NCBI RefSeq assembly: GCF_011758765.1 | Contig: NZ_JAANOU010000001.1 | Coordinates: forward strand, 62,001-126,000 | Direction: 5' to 3' | Length of the DNA: 64,000 nucleotides | From: Amycolatopsis viridis | GTDB taxonomy: Bacteria; Actinomycetota; Actinomycetes; Mycobacteriales; Pseudonocardiaceae | Shown: positions 1 to 8,837 of the stretch, one piece after another | How the letters are laid out: each line of letters starts with the position of its first letter | Numbering within the stretch: position 1 is the stretch's first letter | Made by a program: the position numbers and the translations under genes | Notes under the pieces: generated by a model | Told to the model about the DNA's origin: nothing | The model's input: only the letters and a program-made list of their open reading frames with translations | Database searches by the model: none

Positions 1-143
1 TCGGACTGGGTCGCGCCAGTCCCGCCGGCCGGCTGCGAGGTGCCTCCGGAGCCGGTGCCACCCGCACCGCACGCCATGGTCAGCCCGGCCAGGGCGAAGG
101 CGGGCAGCAGGGCCAGCGCCTTGATGTGTGTTGCACGAGCCAC
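1..143 (-). CDS. Lipoprotein, N-terminal part only (runs off the window)
   Basis: Only the first 47 codons are present. The GTG start at 143 follows a GAGGAG ribosome-binding site about 8 bases upstream. The encoded segment has a basic N-terminus (MARATHIK), a hydrophobic stretch and Leu-Thr-Met-Ala-Cys, a plausible though imperfect lipobox, followed by a Gly/Ser/Thr-rich linker typical of the exposed stalk of actinobacterial lipoproteins. The functional domain lies outside the window, so substrate-binding protein and other lipoprotein classes cannot be separated. Export and lipid anchoring are inferred from the signal sequence. Confidence 0.75.
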   Translation of the reverse strand, partial: MARATHIKALALLPAFALAGLTMACGAGGTGSGGTSQPAGGTGATQS

Positions 144-245
144 GGAGCTACTCCTCGTCACTCTAAGTAGGTCTTACCGTTGAGCTCTCGCATCCTGCCA
201 TTCGAAAGGAGTACGCGCAGCATCGGAAGGGTCACGTCTGAACTT

Positions 246-271
246 CACGGCTCGCCCCGGCCCGGGCCGTG
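246..271 (-). terminator. Hairpin downstream of the M20 peptidase gene
   Basis: CACGGC at 246-251 pairs with GCCGTG at 266-271, and the loop contains the palindrome GGCCCGGGCC. It lies just past the stop codon of the minus-strand peptidase gene. There is no clear U-tract, so it is only a candidate terminator. Confidence 0.35.
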
Positions 272-276
272 CGGAT

Positions 277-1695
277 TCACCCCCGGGCGTGGGCGTCCAG
301 CATGTGCGCGACCGCCTCGGTCAGCCGCTGCGCCTGGGGCAGGTGCAGCCACTCGTCCGGGACGTGCGCGTTCGAATCGGGCCCGAGCGCTCCGGTGACC
401 AGGAACTGGGCCTCCGGGTACTTCTCACCCAGCAGGCCCATGAACGGGATCGACCCGCCGAGCCCCACGCTGCGCCACGGCGCACCGAACACCTCGTCGC
501 TCACCTTCTCCAGCGCGGCGGACAGCCACGGGGAGGCGTCCGGTGCGTTCCAGCCGTCCGCGGCCTCGACCCCGGACAGCTCGACCGCGGCACCGTACGG
601 GACGTCCGAAGTCAGCGCCTTCTCGATCGCGGCGAGCGCTGCCGCCGAGTCGGCCGTCGGCGGCAGCCGGAAGCTCAGCGCCAGCGTCGTCGACTCACGC
701 AGGACGTTGCCCGCGTTCGCCGGCTCCGGCAGGCCCGCCGCGCCGATCACCGACAGCGTCGGCCGCCACGACTGGTTCAGCAGCAGCTCCAGCTCGTCGT
801 CGGAGACCGGCCGCATGCCGGGCATCAGCGGGAACGACCCCTTGGTCGCCCCGGGGGCCACCGCGACCGTCGCCGCGGCCTCCGCGCGCCGGTTCGGCGG
901 GATGTCGACGTGCAGGTCGGCGAGCTTGATCTCGCCCGTCGCGGAGTCCTCGATGCGGTCCAGCAGCTGCCGCAGGACGCGGAACGAGCTCGGCACGACA
1001 CCGCTGGCCAGCCCGGAGTGCGCGGCCGTCTCCAGCACGCGCACCGTGACGTGCACCTGGGCCAGCCCGCGCAGGCTGGTCGTCAGCCACAGCCGGTCGT
1101 AGTCGTTGCCACCGGAGTCCAGGCACACCACGAACGTCACGCGGCCCAGCCGCTCCGACAGGTGCTCGAGGTAGAGCGGCAGGTCGGGGCTGCCCGACTC
1201 CTCACCGGTCTCCAGCAGGATCACCGACCGCGCGTGGGCGCCGCCGGCGGCGTGCACCGCCTCCAGCGCGGCGGTCGCCGCGTATCCCGCGTAGCCGTCG
1301 TCCGCCGAACCGCGGCCGTAGAGCCGGTCCCCGCGGACCACCGGGGTCCACGGACCGAGCCCGTCGGCCCAGCCGCCGACCGGGGGCTGCTTGTCGAGGT
1401 GGCCGTAGAGCAGCACCGTGCCGCGGTCCTCCGCACCGGGTGTCGCCGGGACGTCGACCAGCAGCACCGGGCTGCGGCCGTCCAGCTGGACGACGTCGAT
1501 CGTCGCGCCGGGCAGGTTCCGCCCGGTGATCCAGTTCTGCACGTGCCGCACGGCGGCGGCGAGGTGCCCGGTGGCGGCCCACTCGGGGTCGAACGCCTGC
1601 GACAGGGCGGGGATCTCCACCAGGCCGGACAGGCTCGGCAGCACCTCGTTCGCCCAGAGGCGCCGGACGGTTTCACGCACGGTTGTTTGCTCCAC
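277..1695 (-). CDS. M20 family metallo-dipeptidase
   Basis: Predicted cytoplasmic zinc peptidase of the M20 (carnosinase-like) family. The metal-site signatures are present in order: GHLDKQPP (first His and Asp), GRGSADDGYAG (bridging Asp), ETGEESGS (Glu-Glu general base and ligand), CLDSGG (Asp) and a C-terminal NAHVPDE (His). The dimerisation lid lies between the two catalytic segments. I prefer the GTG at 1695 (VEQTTVRETV) because the 26 residues encoded upstream look unlike the family and read like leader DNA, but the ribosome-binding site is weak and a start at 1773 is not excluded. The length of about 472 residues is normal. The gene stands alone, divergent from the dehydrogenase operon. 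Confidence 0.9.
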   Translation of the reverse strand: MEQTTVRETVRRLWANEVLPSLSGLVEIPALSQAFDPEWAATGHLAAAVRHVQNWITGRNLPGATIDVVQLDGRSPVLLVDVPATPGAEDRGTVLLYGHLDKQPPVGGWADGLGPWTPVVRGDRLYGRGSADDGYAGYAATAALEAVHAAGGAHARSVILLETGEESGSPDLPLYLEHLSERLGRVTFVVCLDSGGNDYDRLWLTTSLRGLAQVHVTVRVLETAAHSGLASGVVPSSFRVLRQLLDRIEDSATGEIKLADLHVDIPPNRRAEAAATVAVAPGATKGSFPLMPGMRPVSDDELELLLNQSWRPTLSVIGAAGLPEPANAGNVLRESTTLALSFRLPPTADSAAALAAIEKALTSDVPYGAAVELSGVEAADGWNAPDASPWLSAALEKVSDEVFGAPWRSVGLGGSIPFMGLLGEKYPEAQFLVTGALGPDSNAHVPDEWLHLPQAQRLTEAVAHMLDAHARG

Positions 1696-2117
1696 GCGGC
1701 CATTCTGCCCCAGCTGGAGCACGCCCTCCGGCGTCCTCGCGATAGCAGCCCGCCGGCACCGGCCACGCATCACCCCCTGTGATGCAGTTCACTTTCGAAC
1801 ACGCTCGGCGACCGGCTCGTCGCGGTGCGGTCGCCACCCCGCGCGCCGCGGCTGGTGAGGGCGTGCGCGACAGCCCGAATGTCGGTGCGGCCAGTATCGG
1901 GCGTCCTAGCGTTTACGCAGCTCAGGCACGCCTTTCGCGGCAACAAATCGGGCGTGGACCTGCACCGGGACCCCCTGTTCGTGTCAGGATGTCCCTCGTA
2001 AGCCGTCACGGCCGACGGCTGCCGAGCGCTTCGGACCCGAAACGTCGGTGGCTGCCGGTCAAAGCCGTGAGCGGCCGCCACAAGCGGCCCCGTGGCAGGA
2101 CACCGAGGAGAACGCGC
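1696..2117. other. Divergent intergenic region with a leader hairpin
   Basis: About 420 bases separate the M20 gene and the 2-oxoacid dehydrogenase operon. An inverted repeat, AGCCGTC (2001-2007) with GACGGCT (2014-2020), would fold in the leader of the dehydrogenase transcript. An open frame crosses the region in phase with E1alpha, but the GAGGAG site and ATG at 2118 argue that it is untranslated. No convincing -35/-10 pair was found. Confidence 0.4.
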
Positions 2118-3326
2118 ATGCCGTCCCCCGAACAGTGGACGCACCCGGAGCCCGGCGAAGGACCGGCCGCACAGGCCGCCCAGCCATCACGGGAGCAGGT
2201 GATCGCCGGTTTGCGAAACACGGACGCGGGTGGCGCTGAGGTGACTCAGCTGCTCACCCCCGAAGGCGAGCGAATCGCCTCGCCCCAGTTCGACCGCTAC
2301 ATCTCCGACATCGACCCGGACGCGCTGCGCGGGCTCTACCGCGACATGGTGCTGGTCCGCCGGGCCGACCGGGAAGCCAACGCCATGCAGCGCCAGGGCC
2401 AGCTGGGCATCTGGGTCCCGCTGCTCGGCCAGGAGGCCGCACAGGTCGGTTCCGGCCGCGCGCTGCGGCCGCAGGACATGGCGTTCCCGAGCTACCGCGA
2501 ACACGGCGTGGCCTACACCCGCGGCGTCGACTTCAAGGAACTGCTGGGCATCTTCCGCTGCACCGACCACGGCGGCTGGGACTTCCAGGCCCACGGTTTC
2601 CACCCGTACACCATCGTGATCGGCAACCAGGTGCTCAACGCGGCCGGTTACGCGATGGGCCAGAAGTTCGAGGGCAAGGTGGGCGACGACGACGGTGAGG
2701 CCACCATCGTCTACTTCGGTGACGGCGCCACCTCCCAGGGCGACGTGCACGAGGGCTTCGTGTGGGCCGCGGTGTACGACGCGCCGCTGGTGTTCTTCTG
2801 CCAGAACAACCAGTGGGCGATCTCCGAGCCCACCGAGCGCCAGTCCCGGCTCCCCCTGTACCAGCGCGCCCGCGGCTACGGCTTCCCCGGCATCCGCGTG
2901 GACGGCAACGACGTGCTGGCCTGCCTCGCGGTGACCCGCTGGGCGCTCGAGGAGTGCCGCCACGGCAACGGGCCGGTGTTGATCGAGGCGTTCACCTACC
3001 GGATGGACGCCCACACCACCACCGACGACCCGACCCGCTACCGGCTCTCCGAAGAGCTGGAGGTCTGGAAGCACAAGGACCCGATCGAGCGCGTGCGTGT
3101 GCACCTGGCCCGCAACGGGTACGCCGACCAGGCGTGGTTCGACCAGATCCAGGCCGAGGCCGACGCCTTCGCCACGGACCTGCGCGAGTTCTGCTTCAAC
3201 ATGCCGGAACCGCCCCCGGAACGCGTGTTCGCCAACGTCTATGCCGAATCGTCGCCGGTGCTGGACTCCCAGCGCGACGAGTTCCTGTCCTACCTGGCCG
3301 GTTTCGTGGAAGCGGGTGAGCGCTGA
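2118..3326 (+). CDS. 2-oxoacid dehydrogenase E1 component, alpha subunit
   Basis: Thiamine-diphosphate-dependent decarboxylase subunit of a branched-chain 2-oxoacid or pyruvate dehydrogenase complex. The ThDP/Mg motif GDGATSQGDVHEG...QNNQWAIS is clear, followed by the phosphorylation-loop-like region with HTTTDDPTRYR. The ATG at 2118 has GAGGAG seven bases upstream; translation from 1779 would add a non-homologous Arg-rich leader. The 402-residue length fits the heterotetrameric E1 class. The stop overlaps the E1beta ATG by one base. The layout matches the mycobacterial bkdABC operon (Rv2497c-Rv2495c), so a branched-chain substrate is likely, but sequence alone does not settle it. Confidence 0.92.
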   Translation: MPSPEQWTHPEPGEGPAAQAAQPSREQVIAGLRNTDAGGAEVTQLLTPEGERIASPQFDRYISDIDPDALRGLYRDMVLVRRADREANAMQRQGQLGIWVPLLGQEAAQVGSGRALRPQDMAFPSYREHGVAYTRGVDFKELLGIFRCTDHGGWDFQAHGFHPYTIVIGNQVLNAAGYAMGQKFEGKVGDDDGEATIVYFGDGATSQGDVHEGFVWAAVYDAPLVFFCQNNQWAISEPTERQSRLPLYQRARGYGFPGIRVDGNDVLACLAVTRWALEECRHGNGPVLIEAFTYRMDAHTTTDDPTRYRLSEELEVWKHKDPIERVRVHLARNGYADQAWFDQIQAEADAFATDLREFCFNMPEPPPERVFANVYAESSPVLDSQRDEFLSYLAGFVEAGER

Positions 3327-4354
3327 TGGCCGCCCCGGTGAAGTCCCCTGTGGACGGTGCGGTACCCGCCGTGCAGAAGCTGACGATCGGCAAGGCCCTG
3401 AACATGGGCCTGCGCGCGGCGATGGAGGCCGACGACAAAGTCCTGATCCTCGGCGAGGACGTCGGCAAGCTCGGCGGCGTCTTCCGGATCACCGACGGGT
3501 TGCAGAAGGACTTCGGCGAGCAGCGCGTGCTGGACACGCCGCTGGCCGAGTCGGGCATCATCGGCACCGCGGTCGGCCTGGCCGTGCGCGGGTTCCGCCC
3601 GGTGTGCGAGATCCAGTTCGAGGGGTTCATCTTCCCCGGGTTCGACCAGATCTCCTCGCAGCTGGCGAAGCTGCACTACCGCACGCAGGGCCGGGTCAAG
3701 GTGCCGGTGGTCGTGCGGGTGCCCTACGGCGGCGGGATCGGCGCGGTGGAGCACCACTCCGAATCACCGGAGTCGCTGTTCGCGCACATCGCCGGGCTGA
3801 AGGTGGTGTCCTGCTCGAATCCCACGGACGCCTACTGGATGATCCAGCAGGCCGTCGCCTCCGATGATCCGGTGCTGTTCTTCGAGCCCAAGCGGCTCTA
3901 CCACAACGGCCAGCTCAAGTCCGAAGTGGACACCACGACACCGCCGGGGCCGCTGTTCGCCTCGCGCGTGGTGCGCGAGGGCACCGACTGCACGCTCGTC
4001 GCGTACGGGCCGTCGGTCAAGGTGTGCATCGATGCTGCTGCCGCCGCGGCCGAAGAAGGCCGGTCGCTGGAGGTCATCGACCTGCGCACGCTCTCGCCGC
4101 TCGACCTCGCGCCGGTGTTCGAGTCGGTGCGCCGCACCGGCCGGCTGGTCGCGGTCAGCGAGGCGCCGTCGGAGTCGTCGATCACCTCCGAGATCGCCGC
4201 GCGCGTGCAGCAGGAGTGCTTCTACTCGCTGGAGGCGCCGGTGCTGCGGGCGACCGGGTTCGACACCCCGTACCCGCCGTCCAAGTTGGAGGAGCACTAC
4301 CTCCCCGACCTGGACCGCGTCCTGCACACCGTCGACCGCGCGATGGGCTGGTGA
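3326..4354 (+). CDS. 2-oxoacid dehydrogenase E1 component, beta subunit
   Basis: Partner of the upstream E1alpha. The protein starts with a short tail, then TIGKALNMGLRAAMEADD and LGEDVGKLGGVFRIT, the ThDP pyrophosphate-binding region, and ends with the transketolase C-terminal domain (VIDLRTLSPLD, SEAPSESSITSEIAA). At 342 residues it has the usual length. It begins with ATG overlapping the E1alpha stop by one base, so translational coupling and 1:1 stoichiometry are expected. The E2 gene follows six bases after its stop. Confidence 0.93.
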   Translation: MAAPVKSPVDGAVPAVQKLTIGKALNMGLRAAMEADDKVLILGEDVGKLGGVFRITDGLQKDFGEQRVLDTPLAESGIIGTAVGLAVRGFRPVCEIQFEGFIFPGFDQISSQLAKLHYRTQGRVKVPVVVRVPYGGGIGAVEHHSESPESLFAHIAGLKVVSCSNPTDAYWMIQQAVASDDPVLFFEPKRLYHNGQLKSEVDTTTPPGPLFASRVVREGTDCTLVAYGPSVKVCIDAAAAAAEEGRSLEVIDLRTLSPLDLAPVFESVRRTGRLVAVSEAPSESSITSEIAARVQQECFYSLEAPVLRATGFDTPYPPSKLEEHYLPDLDRVLHTVDRAMGW

Positions 4355-4360
4355 GGCGGG

Positions 4361-5680
4361 GTGCCCGAGTACAAGCAGTTCCTGCTCGCCGACACCGCCG
4401 AGGGCCTGACCGAGGCGGAGATCCTGAACTGGCGCGTCCAGCCGGGTGACGAGGTCACGGTCAACCAGATCGTCGTCGAGGTGGAGACCGCCAAGGCCGC
4501 CGTCGAGCTGCCCATCCCGTGGGCCGGTGTGGTCACCGAGCTCATGGCCGCGGCCGGGGACACCGTGGCGGTCGGGGCGCCGCTGCTGACCATCGACGTG
4601 AACCCGGCCGGCGCGGGCGCGCCCCCGGCAACCGTGAACGGGTCCGCGGCAGCGGCACCGGCCGAGGAAGAGATGAAGCCGCTGGTCGGCTACGGGTCGA
4701 AGGCGACCGAGGCACGGCGACGGCCACGCAAGGCGGCTGCCGCGGCGGCTCCGGCTCCCGCTCCAGCTGCGGCAGAAGCGGCACCGGCACCGGCTGCTCC
4801 CGCGCCGGAATCGGCCCGGGGCGGTTACGTGCCGCTGGCGAAACCGCCGGTGCGCAAGCTCGCCAAAGACCTCGGTGTCGACTTGTCGACGCTCACCGGG
4901 TCCGCCGAAGGCGGCGTGATCACCCGGGAGGACGTCGAGCGGGCGGCCCAGCCGGCCGCACCCGCACCCGCGACCGCCGGGGCCCGCGAACGGCGCGTAC
5001 CGGTCCGCGGTGTCCGCAAGGCGACCGCGGCGGCGATGGTGTCCAGCGCCTTCACCGCGCCGCACGTGACCGAGTTCCTGACCATCGACGTCACGCCGAT
5101 GATGGAGCTGCGCGAGCGGCTGAAGAAGCACCCGGACTTCGCGGGCGTGAAGCTGACCCCGCTGGCGTTCGCGGCCAAGGCCGTGTGCATGGCGGTGCGG
5201 CGGACGCCGGACGTCAACGCGTCCTGGGACGAGGCGGCCGGCGAGATCGTCTACAAGGACTACGTGCACCTGGGCATCGCCGCGGCGACGCCCCGCGGCC
5301 TCGTCGTCCCGAAGATCCGGGACGCGGACGCGATGTCGCTGCCGGAGCTGGCACGGGCGCTGGACGAGCTGACGACGACCGCGCGCGAGGGCAAGACCCC
5401 GCCCGCGGACATGGTGGACGGGACGATCACCATCACCAACGTCGGCGTGTTCGGCGTCGACACCGGCACGCCGATCATCAACCCGGGTGAGTCCGCGATC
5501 CTGGCCTTCGGGGCGATCAAGGACGCGCCGTGGGTGGTGGACGGGCAGCTCGCGGTCCGGAAGGTGTTGCAGCTGTCGCTGAGCTTCGACCACCGGCTGG
5601 TCGACGGGCAGCAGGGCTCGCAGTTCCTCGCCGACGTCGGCGCGCTGCTGGCCGATCCGGCAATGGCGTTCACCTACTGA
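4361..5680 (+). CDS. Dihydrolipoamide acyltransferase (E2)
   Basis: E2 core of the complex. It contains one N-terminal lipoyl domain with the lipoylated lysine in VEVETAKAAVE (Lys45), an Ala/Pro/Glu-rich linker, a peripheral subunit-binding domain around YVPLAKPPVRKLAKDLG, a second Ala-Pro hinge, and the catalytic acyltransferase domain ending in SFDHRLVDGQQG with the active-site His and Asp. The ETAKA lipoyl motif is the type seen in branched-chain E2s. GTG start, 439 residues. No E3 (lipoamide dehydrogenase) is encoded nearby, so it is presumably shared from another locus. Confidence 0.93.
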   Translation: MPEYKQFLLADTAEGLTEAEILNWRVQPGDEVTVNQIVVEVETAKAAVELPIPWAGVVTELMAAAGDTVAVGAPLLTIDVNPAGAGAPPATVNGSAAAAPAEEEMKPLVGYGSKATEARRRPRKAAAAAAPAPAPAAAEAAPAPAAPAPESARGGYVPLAKPPVRKLAKDLGVDLSTLTGSAEGGVITREDVERAAQPAAPAPATAGARERRVPVRGVRKATAAAMVSSAFTAPHVTEFLTIDVTPMMELRERLKKHPDFAGVKLTPLAFAAKAVCMAVRRTPDVNASWDEAAGEIVYKDYVHLGIAAATPRGLVVPKIRDADAMSLPELARALDELTTTAREGKTPPADMVDGTITITNVGVFGVDTGTPIINPGESAILAFGAIKDAPWVVDGQLAVRKVLQLSLSFDHRLVDGQQGSQFLADVGALLADPAMAFTY

Positions 5681-5690
5681 ACGGTTCGGG

Positions 5691-5717
5691 CGGGCCGCGT
5701 CGTTCCGGCGCGGCCCG
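5691..5717 (+). terminator. Terminator-like hairpin after the dehydrogenase operon
   Basis: CGGGCCGCG (5691-5699) pairs perfectly with CGCGGCCCG (5709-5717) across a 9-base loop, starting ten bases after the E2 stop codon. It is followed by TTCTCC rather than a U-run, as is common in high-G+C actinobacteria. Confidence 0.6.
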
Positions 5718-5730
5718 TTCTCCTGCTCCC

Positions 5731-5766
5731 TTGACGGAGTGAGCGCTCACTCCACATACTGGGGCC
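5731..5766 (+). promoter_or_regulatory. Promoter with embedded palindromic operator for the TetR-ABC operon
   Basis: TTGACG (5731-5736) and CATACT (5755-5760) form a sigma-70-like promoter with an 18-base spacer. The perfect 18-base palindrome GGAGTGAGCGCTCACTCC (5736-5753) fills the spacer, so a bound repressor would block RNA polymerase. Six bases separate the -10 from the ATG at 5767, predicting a leaderless mRNA. The likely ligand is the TetR protein encoded immediately downstream (autoregulation, inferred). Confidence 0.75.
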
Positions 5767-6348
5767 ATGACCGCTCCCGCCCGCCGCCGGGCACCCGGCA
5801 TGAACCCCGAGGACCGCCGGCGCATGATCGTGCGAGCCGTGCTGCCACTGGTCGTCGAGCACGGTGCCGCCGTCACCACCGCGCAGATCGCCCGCGCCGC
5901 AGGCATCGGCGAGGGCACGATCTTCCGCGCGTTCAAGGACAAGGACGAACTGATCGACGCCTGCGTCGCCGAGGCGGTCAAGCCGGACAGCACGGTGGAG
6001 GCGATCGCCGAGATCCCGCTCGACCAGCCGCTGGCCGACCGGCTCGCCGAAGCCACCGAGACCATGTCCGCGCACCTGGAGCGGATGGGCGCGCTCATGG
6101 CGGCGCTGCACTCGACCGGCCGGCTCAAGCGCGGCGGACCGCGGAAGGGTGCGCGGGCCGAGTCCGTCACCGCGCTGCGCCAGGCCATCGCCGAACTGTT
6201 CACGCCCGAGGACGGGCTGCGGCTGCCGGCCGACAAGCTCGCGGCGATCTTCCTGTCGATGGTGTTCCTGCGCCGCCGGGACGACCAGGCCACACCGACC
6301 GCGGCCGAGTTGGTCGACGTCTTCCTGCACGGGGCGGTGGCCGCATGA
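5767..6348 (+). CDS. TetR-family repressor
   Basis: Residues about 18-65 form a TetR helix-turn-helix (VTTAQIARAAGIGEGTIFRAFKDKDELIDACV); the remainder is an all-helical ligand-binding domain. The 193-residue length is typical. There is no Shine-Dalgarno sequence and the start codon sits at the predicted transcription start. The stop overlaps the exporter start (ATGA), so regulator and transporter are co-translated. By position it probably represses its own operon and responds to a substrate of the ABC exporter. The ligand is unknown. Confidence 0.92.
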   Translation: MTAPARRRAPGMNPEDRRRMIVRAVLPLVVEHGAAVTTAQIARAAGIGEGTIFRAFKDKDELIDACVAEAVKPDSTVEAIAEIPLDQPLADRLAEATETMSAHLERMGALMAALHSTGRLKRGGPRKGARAESVTALRQAIAELFTPEDGLRLPADKLAAIFLSMVFLRRRDDQATPTAAELVDVFLHGAVAA

Positions 6349-8303
6349 TGCACAGCGGTGGCGCACCGATCGGGGTGCGGCGGATGCTGCGGCGGGCCGG
6401 CACCTCGGTCCCGCAGAGCGGGCTGACCGGTCCGGTGGACATCCCGGACGCGGTGGCGCCGGACCAGCCGAAGGACCTGCGGTCCCGGTGGCAGCGGTTC
6501 CGGTCCTCAGCCGGCGGCACGGTGCGCGGACTGCCGCGCGTGATCAAACTGGCGTGGCGGGCGAGCCCCGCGGTGACCGTCCTCATCGCACTGTCCGCTT
6601 TGATCAGTGGGCTGATGCCCACCGGCACGGCCTACGTGGCGAAACTGCTGCTGGACGCGGTGGTCGCGGCGGTGCAGGGCCGCGGCGGCACCGATCGGAT
6701 CGTCCAGCTGGCCGCGCTGGAGTTCGGCGTGTTCACCGCGACCGCGATCAGCACCGCGCTGACGAACGCGGCCCAGCAGCTGCTGCAGGAGCGGATGACG
6801 TTGACGATCCGGCACCGGGTGATGGCACACGCGAGCAGGCTGGACCTCCAGTTCTTCGAAGGCTCGGAGTCCTACGACCAGCTGCGGCAGGCGTCGCAGG
6901 AGGCGCCGCAGCGGCCGATGTCGATGCTGACCTCGGCGCTCGGGCTGGTCCGGACGTCGATCACGTTCGCCAGCATGGTGGTGCTGCTGATGTCGGTCAG
7001 CCCGCTGCTGGCCGCCGTGGCGCTGCTCGCGCCGGTGCCGGCGTTCATCTCACAATCGAAGTACGGGTCCCGGGCGTTCCTGCTGACCCTGTGGATGTCA
7101 CCGATCCGGCGGCGGATGGACTACCTGAACTCACTGGTCACGACGGACACCTACGCCAAGGAAACCAAGCTGTTCGGGCTCGGGCCGTACCTGGTGGACC
7201 GGTTCCTGCGGCTCGGCCAGAACGCGTACGCCCGCGAGCGGAAGCTGACGACCCGGCGCAACTTCGTGGGCACGGCGTGGAGCCTGCTGTCCACTCTCGC
7301 CGGTTCCGGCATCGCGCTGTACATCGCGCTGGAGGCGGTGGCCGGGCGGCTGACGATCGGGGATCTCGCGCTGTACACGGCGGCTGCGGCGGCGGTGCAG
7401 ACGTCGGTGCAGGGGTTGTTCACCGGGTTCTCCGGGATGTACGAGAACAACCTGTACCTGGACACCCTGTACGACTTCCTGGCCACCGAGCCGCAGATCG
7501 TCGCGCCGGCCGTGACGGCGCCGCTGCCCGAGCCGGTGCGCGGGCACATCGAATTCCAGAACGTGTCGTTCCGCTACCCGGGGGCGGCGGAGAACGCAAT
7601 GGACGGGGTCTCGTTCGAGATCCGGCCCGGTGAGACGGTGGCGGTGGTCGGGCGGAACGGGGCCGGCAAGTCGACGCTGATCAAACTGCTGTGCCGGCTC
7701 TACGACCCGACCGAGGGGCGGATCCTGCTCGACGGGACCGACATCCGCAAGTTCGACCCGGATGCCCTGCGATCCCGGATCTCGGCGATGTTCCAGGACT
7801 ACGTGACCTACCAGGGAACGGCGGCGGAGAACATCGGGCTCGGCGAGCTGAGCGCGCTCGACGACCGGCCGCGGATCGAAGACTCGGCCACCCGCGCCGG
7901 GGTCGCCGCCCGGATCGCGCGGTTGCCGCGCGGGTACGACAGCCCGTTGGGCCGGTGGTTCGACCAGGGCGTGTCCCTGTCCGGCGGCGAGTGGCAGAAG
8001 ATCGCGCTGGCGCGGGCCTTCATGCGGGACGCACCGATCCTGGTGCTGGACGAACCGACGTCGGCGCTGGACGCCGCGGCCGAACACGACCTGTTCACAC
8101 GGTTGCGCGCACTGTCCGAGGGCCGGACCACGCTGTACATCTCGCACCGGTTCTCCACGGTGCGGCAGGCGGAGAAGATCCTGCTGCTCGACCGGGGACG
8201 CCTCGCGGAGGAAGGGACGCACGAAGAGCTCATGTCCCAGGGCGGCGACTACGCGTCGCTGTTCACCCTGCAAGCCGCGGCGTACCTGGAGGAAGCCGCG
8301 TAA
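6345..8303 (+). CDS. ABC exporter, fused membrane and ATPase domains
   Basis: A 652-residue half-transporter that should act as a homodimer in the membrane. An N-terminal cytoplasmic tail of about 65 residues precedes a six-helix export-type membrane domain (about 75-370), then an ATPase domain with Walker A GRNGAGKST, the signature LSGGEWQK, Walker B ILVLDEPTSALD and the H-loop ISHR. The ATG at 6345 overlaps the TetR stop; the reading frame is also open further upstream, but that part lies out of phase over the TetR gene. TetR linkage suggests export of a small hydrophobic compound; the substrate is not identifiable. Confidence 0.9.
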   Translation: MMHSGGAPIGVRRMLRRAGTSVPQSGLTGPVDIPDAVAPDQPKDLRSRWQRFRSSAGGTVRGLPRVIKLAWRASPAVTVLIALSALISGLMPTGTAYVAKLLLDAVVAAVQGRGGTDRIVQLAALEFGVFTATAISTALTNAAQQLLQERMTLTIRHRVMAHASRLDLQFFEGSESYDQLRQASQEAPQRPMSMLTSALGLVRTSITFASMVVLLMSVSPLLAAVALLAPVPAFISQSKYGSRAFLLTLWMSPIRRRMDYLNSLVTTDTYAKETKLFGLGPYLVDRFLRLGQNAYARERKLTTRRNFVGTAWSLLSTLAGSGIALYIALEAVAGRLTIGDLALYTAAAAAVQTSVQGLFTGFSGMYENNLYLDTLYDFLATEPQIVAPAVTAPLPEPVRGHIEFQNVSFRYPGAAENAMDGVSFEIRPGETVAVVGRNGAGKSTLIKLLCRLYDPTEGRILLDGTDIRKFDPDALRSRISAMFQDYVTYQGTAAENIGLGELSALDDRPRIEDSATRAGVAARIARLPRGYDSPLGRWFDQGVSLSGGEWQKIALARAFMRDAPILVLDEPTSALDAAAEHDLFTRLRALSEGRTTLYISHRFSTVRQAEKILLLDRGRLAEEGTHEELMSQGGDYASLFTLQAAAYLEEAA

Positions 8304-8378
8304 CTGCGGATCGCGTCGAGCCGATGACACTCGGTGGCCGGAGCGATATCGTGCTCCCCCAGGGAGGAGCCACTTGCC

Positions 8379-8837
8379 ATGACGGGGGACACGAACAGAA
8401 TCCCGGCCAGCTCCGCCGCGGCCGAAATAGCAGGCGTGTTCGGCGGCGAAGACAAGCTGAACGCGATGAACGCCGACGCGAAGCGCATGCTCGCGGATGC
8501 GCAGGCAGGCCGGTGGGCGGTGGACGAGGAGACCGGGTCACACCTGCGCCGGGCCGTGACGCAGATGCAGGACCGGCTCGCCACCATTGGCCCACGGATT
8601 TTCCGGCTCCAGCAGGCGCCGAAGCTCGGCAACGACAAGTACGCCAAGGAGGTGGCCGCACACTTCCTCCGCGCCATGGACTCCGACGACAAGTCCCTTG
8701 TCCGGGTCTTCTACGCCGCGCAGCACACACTGGATACCGTCCGCCAAGCCCTCGAAGTCGCGATAAGCAAATACGACGCGTCGAACGAGGCAGCTACGAA
8801 ACAACTCACTGTCTTCAAGGATCAGGAAGGCCATTGA
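8379..8837 (+). CDS. Helical T7SS-like protein, array copy 1
   Basis: A predicted all-helical protein of 152 residues without signal peptide or membrane segment. GGAGGAG precedes the ATG at 8379. It shares with copy 2 (9464) the block AKRMLADAQAG.WAVDEETG and the motif HLRRAVTQMQ. The C-terminal tail reads SKYDASNE, where the other copies have the T7SS export pattern YxxxD, so here the acidic residue is shifted by one. The stop overlaps the TTG start of the lipoprotein gene. A role as a T7SS (EspC/WXG-like) substrate paired with the lipoprotein is my inference; the family is not one I can name. Confidence 0.8.
   Translation: MTGDTNRIPASSAAAEIAGVFGGEDKLNAMNADAKRMLADAQAGRWAVDEETGSHLRRAVTQMQDRLATIGPRIFRLQQAPKLGNDKYAKEVAAHFLRAMDSDDKSLVRVFYAAQHTLDTVRQALEVAISKYDASNEAATKQLTVFKDQEGH

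Noticed and set aside
289..1782. Long plus-strand reading frame antisense to the M20 peptidase gene
   Set aside because: It mirrors the codon structure of the real gene in a G+C-rich genome, is rich in Arg/Pro/Gln and has no domain or ribosome-binding site.
1779..2117. N-terminal extension of E1alpha from 1779
   Set aside because: The extra 113 residues are Arg/Pro-rich and unlike the family, and the ATG at 2118 has a strong GAGGAG site.
3764..5593. 609-codon minus-strand frame opposite E1beta and E2
   Set aside because: Low-complexity Arg/Gly/His composition; a shadow of the E2 gene.
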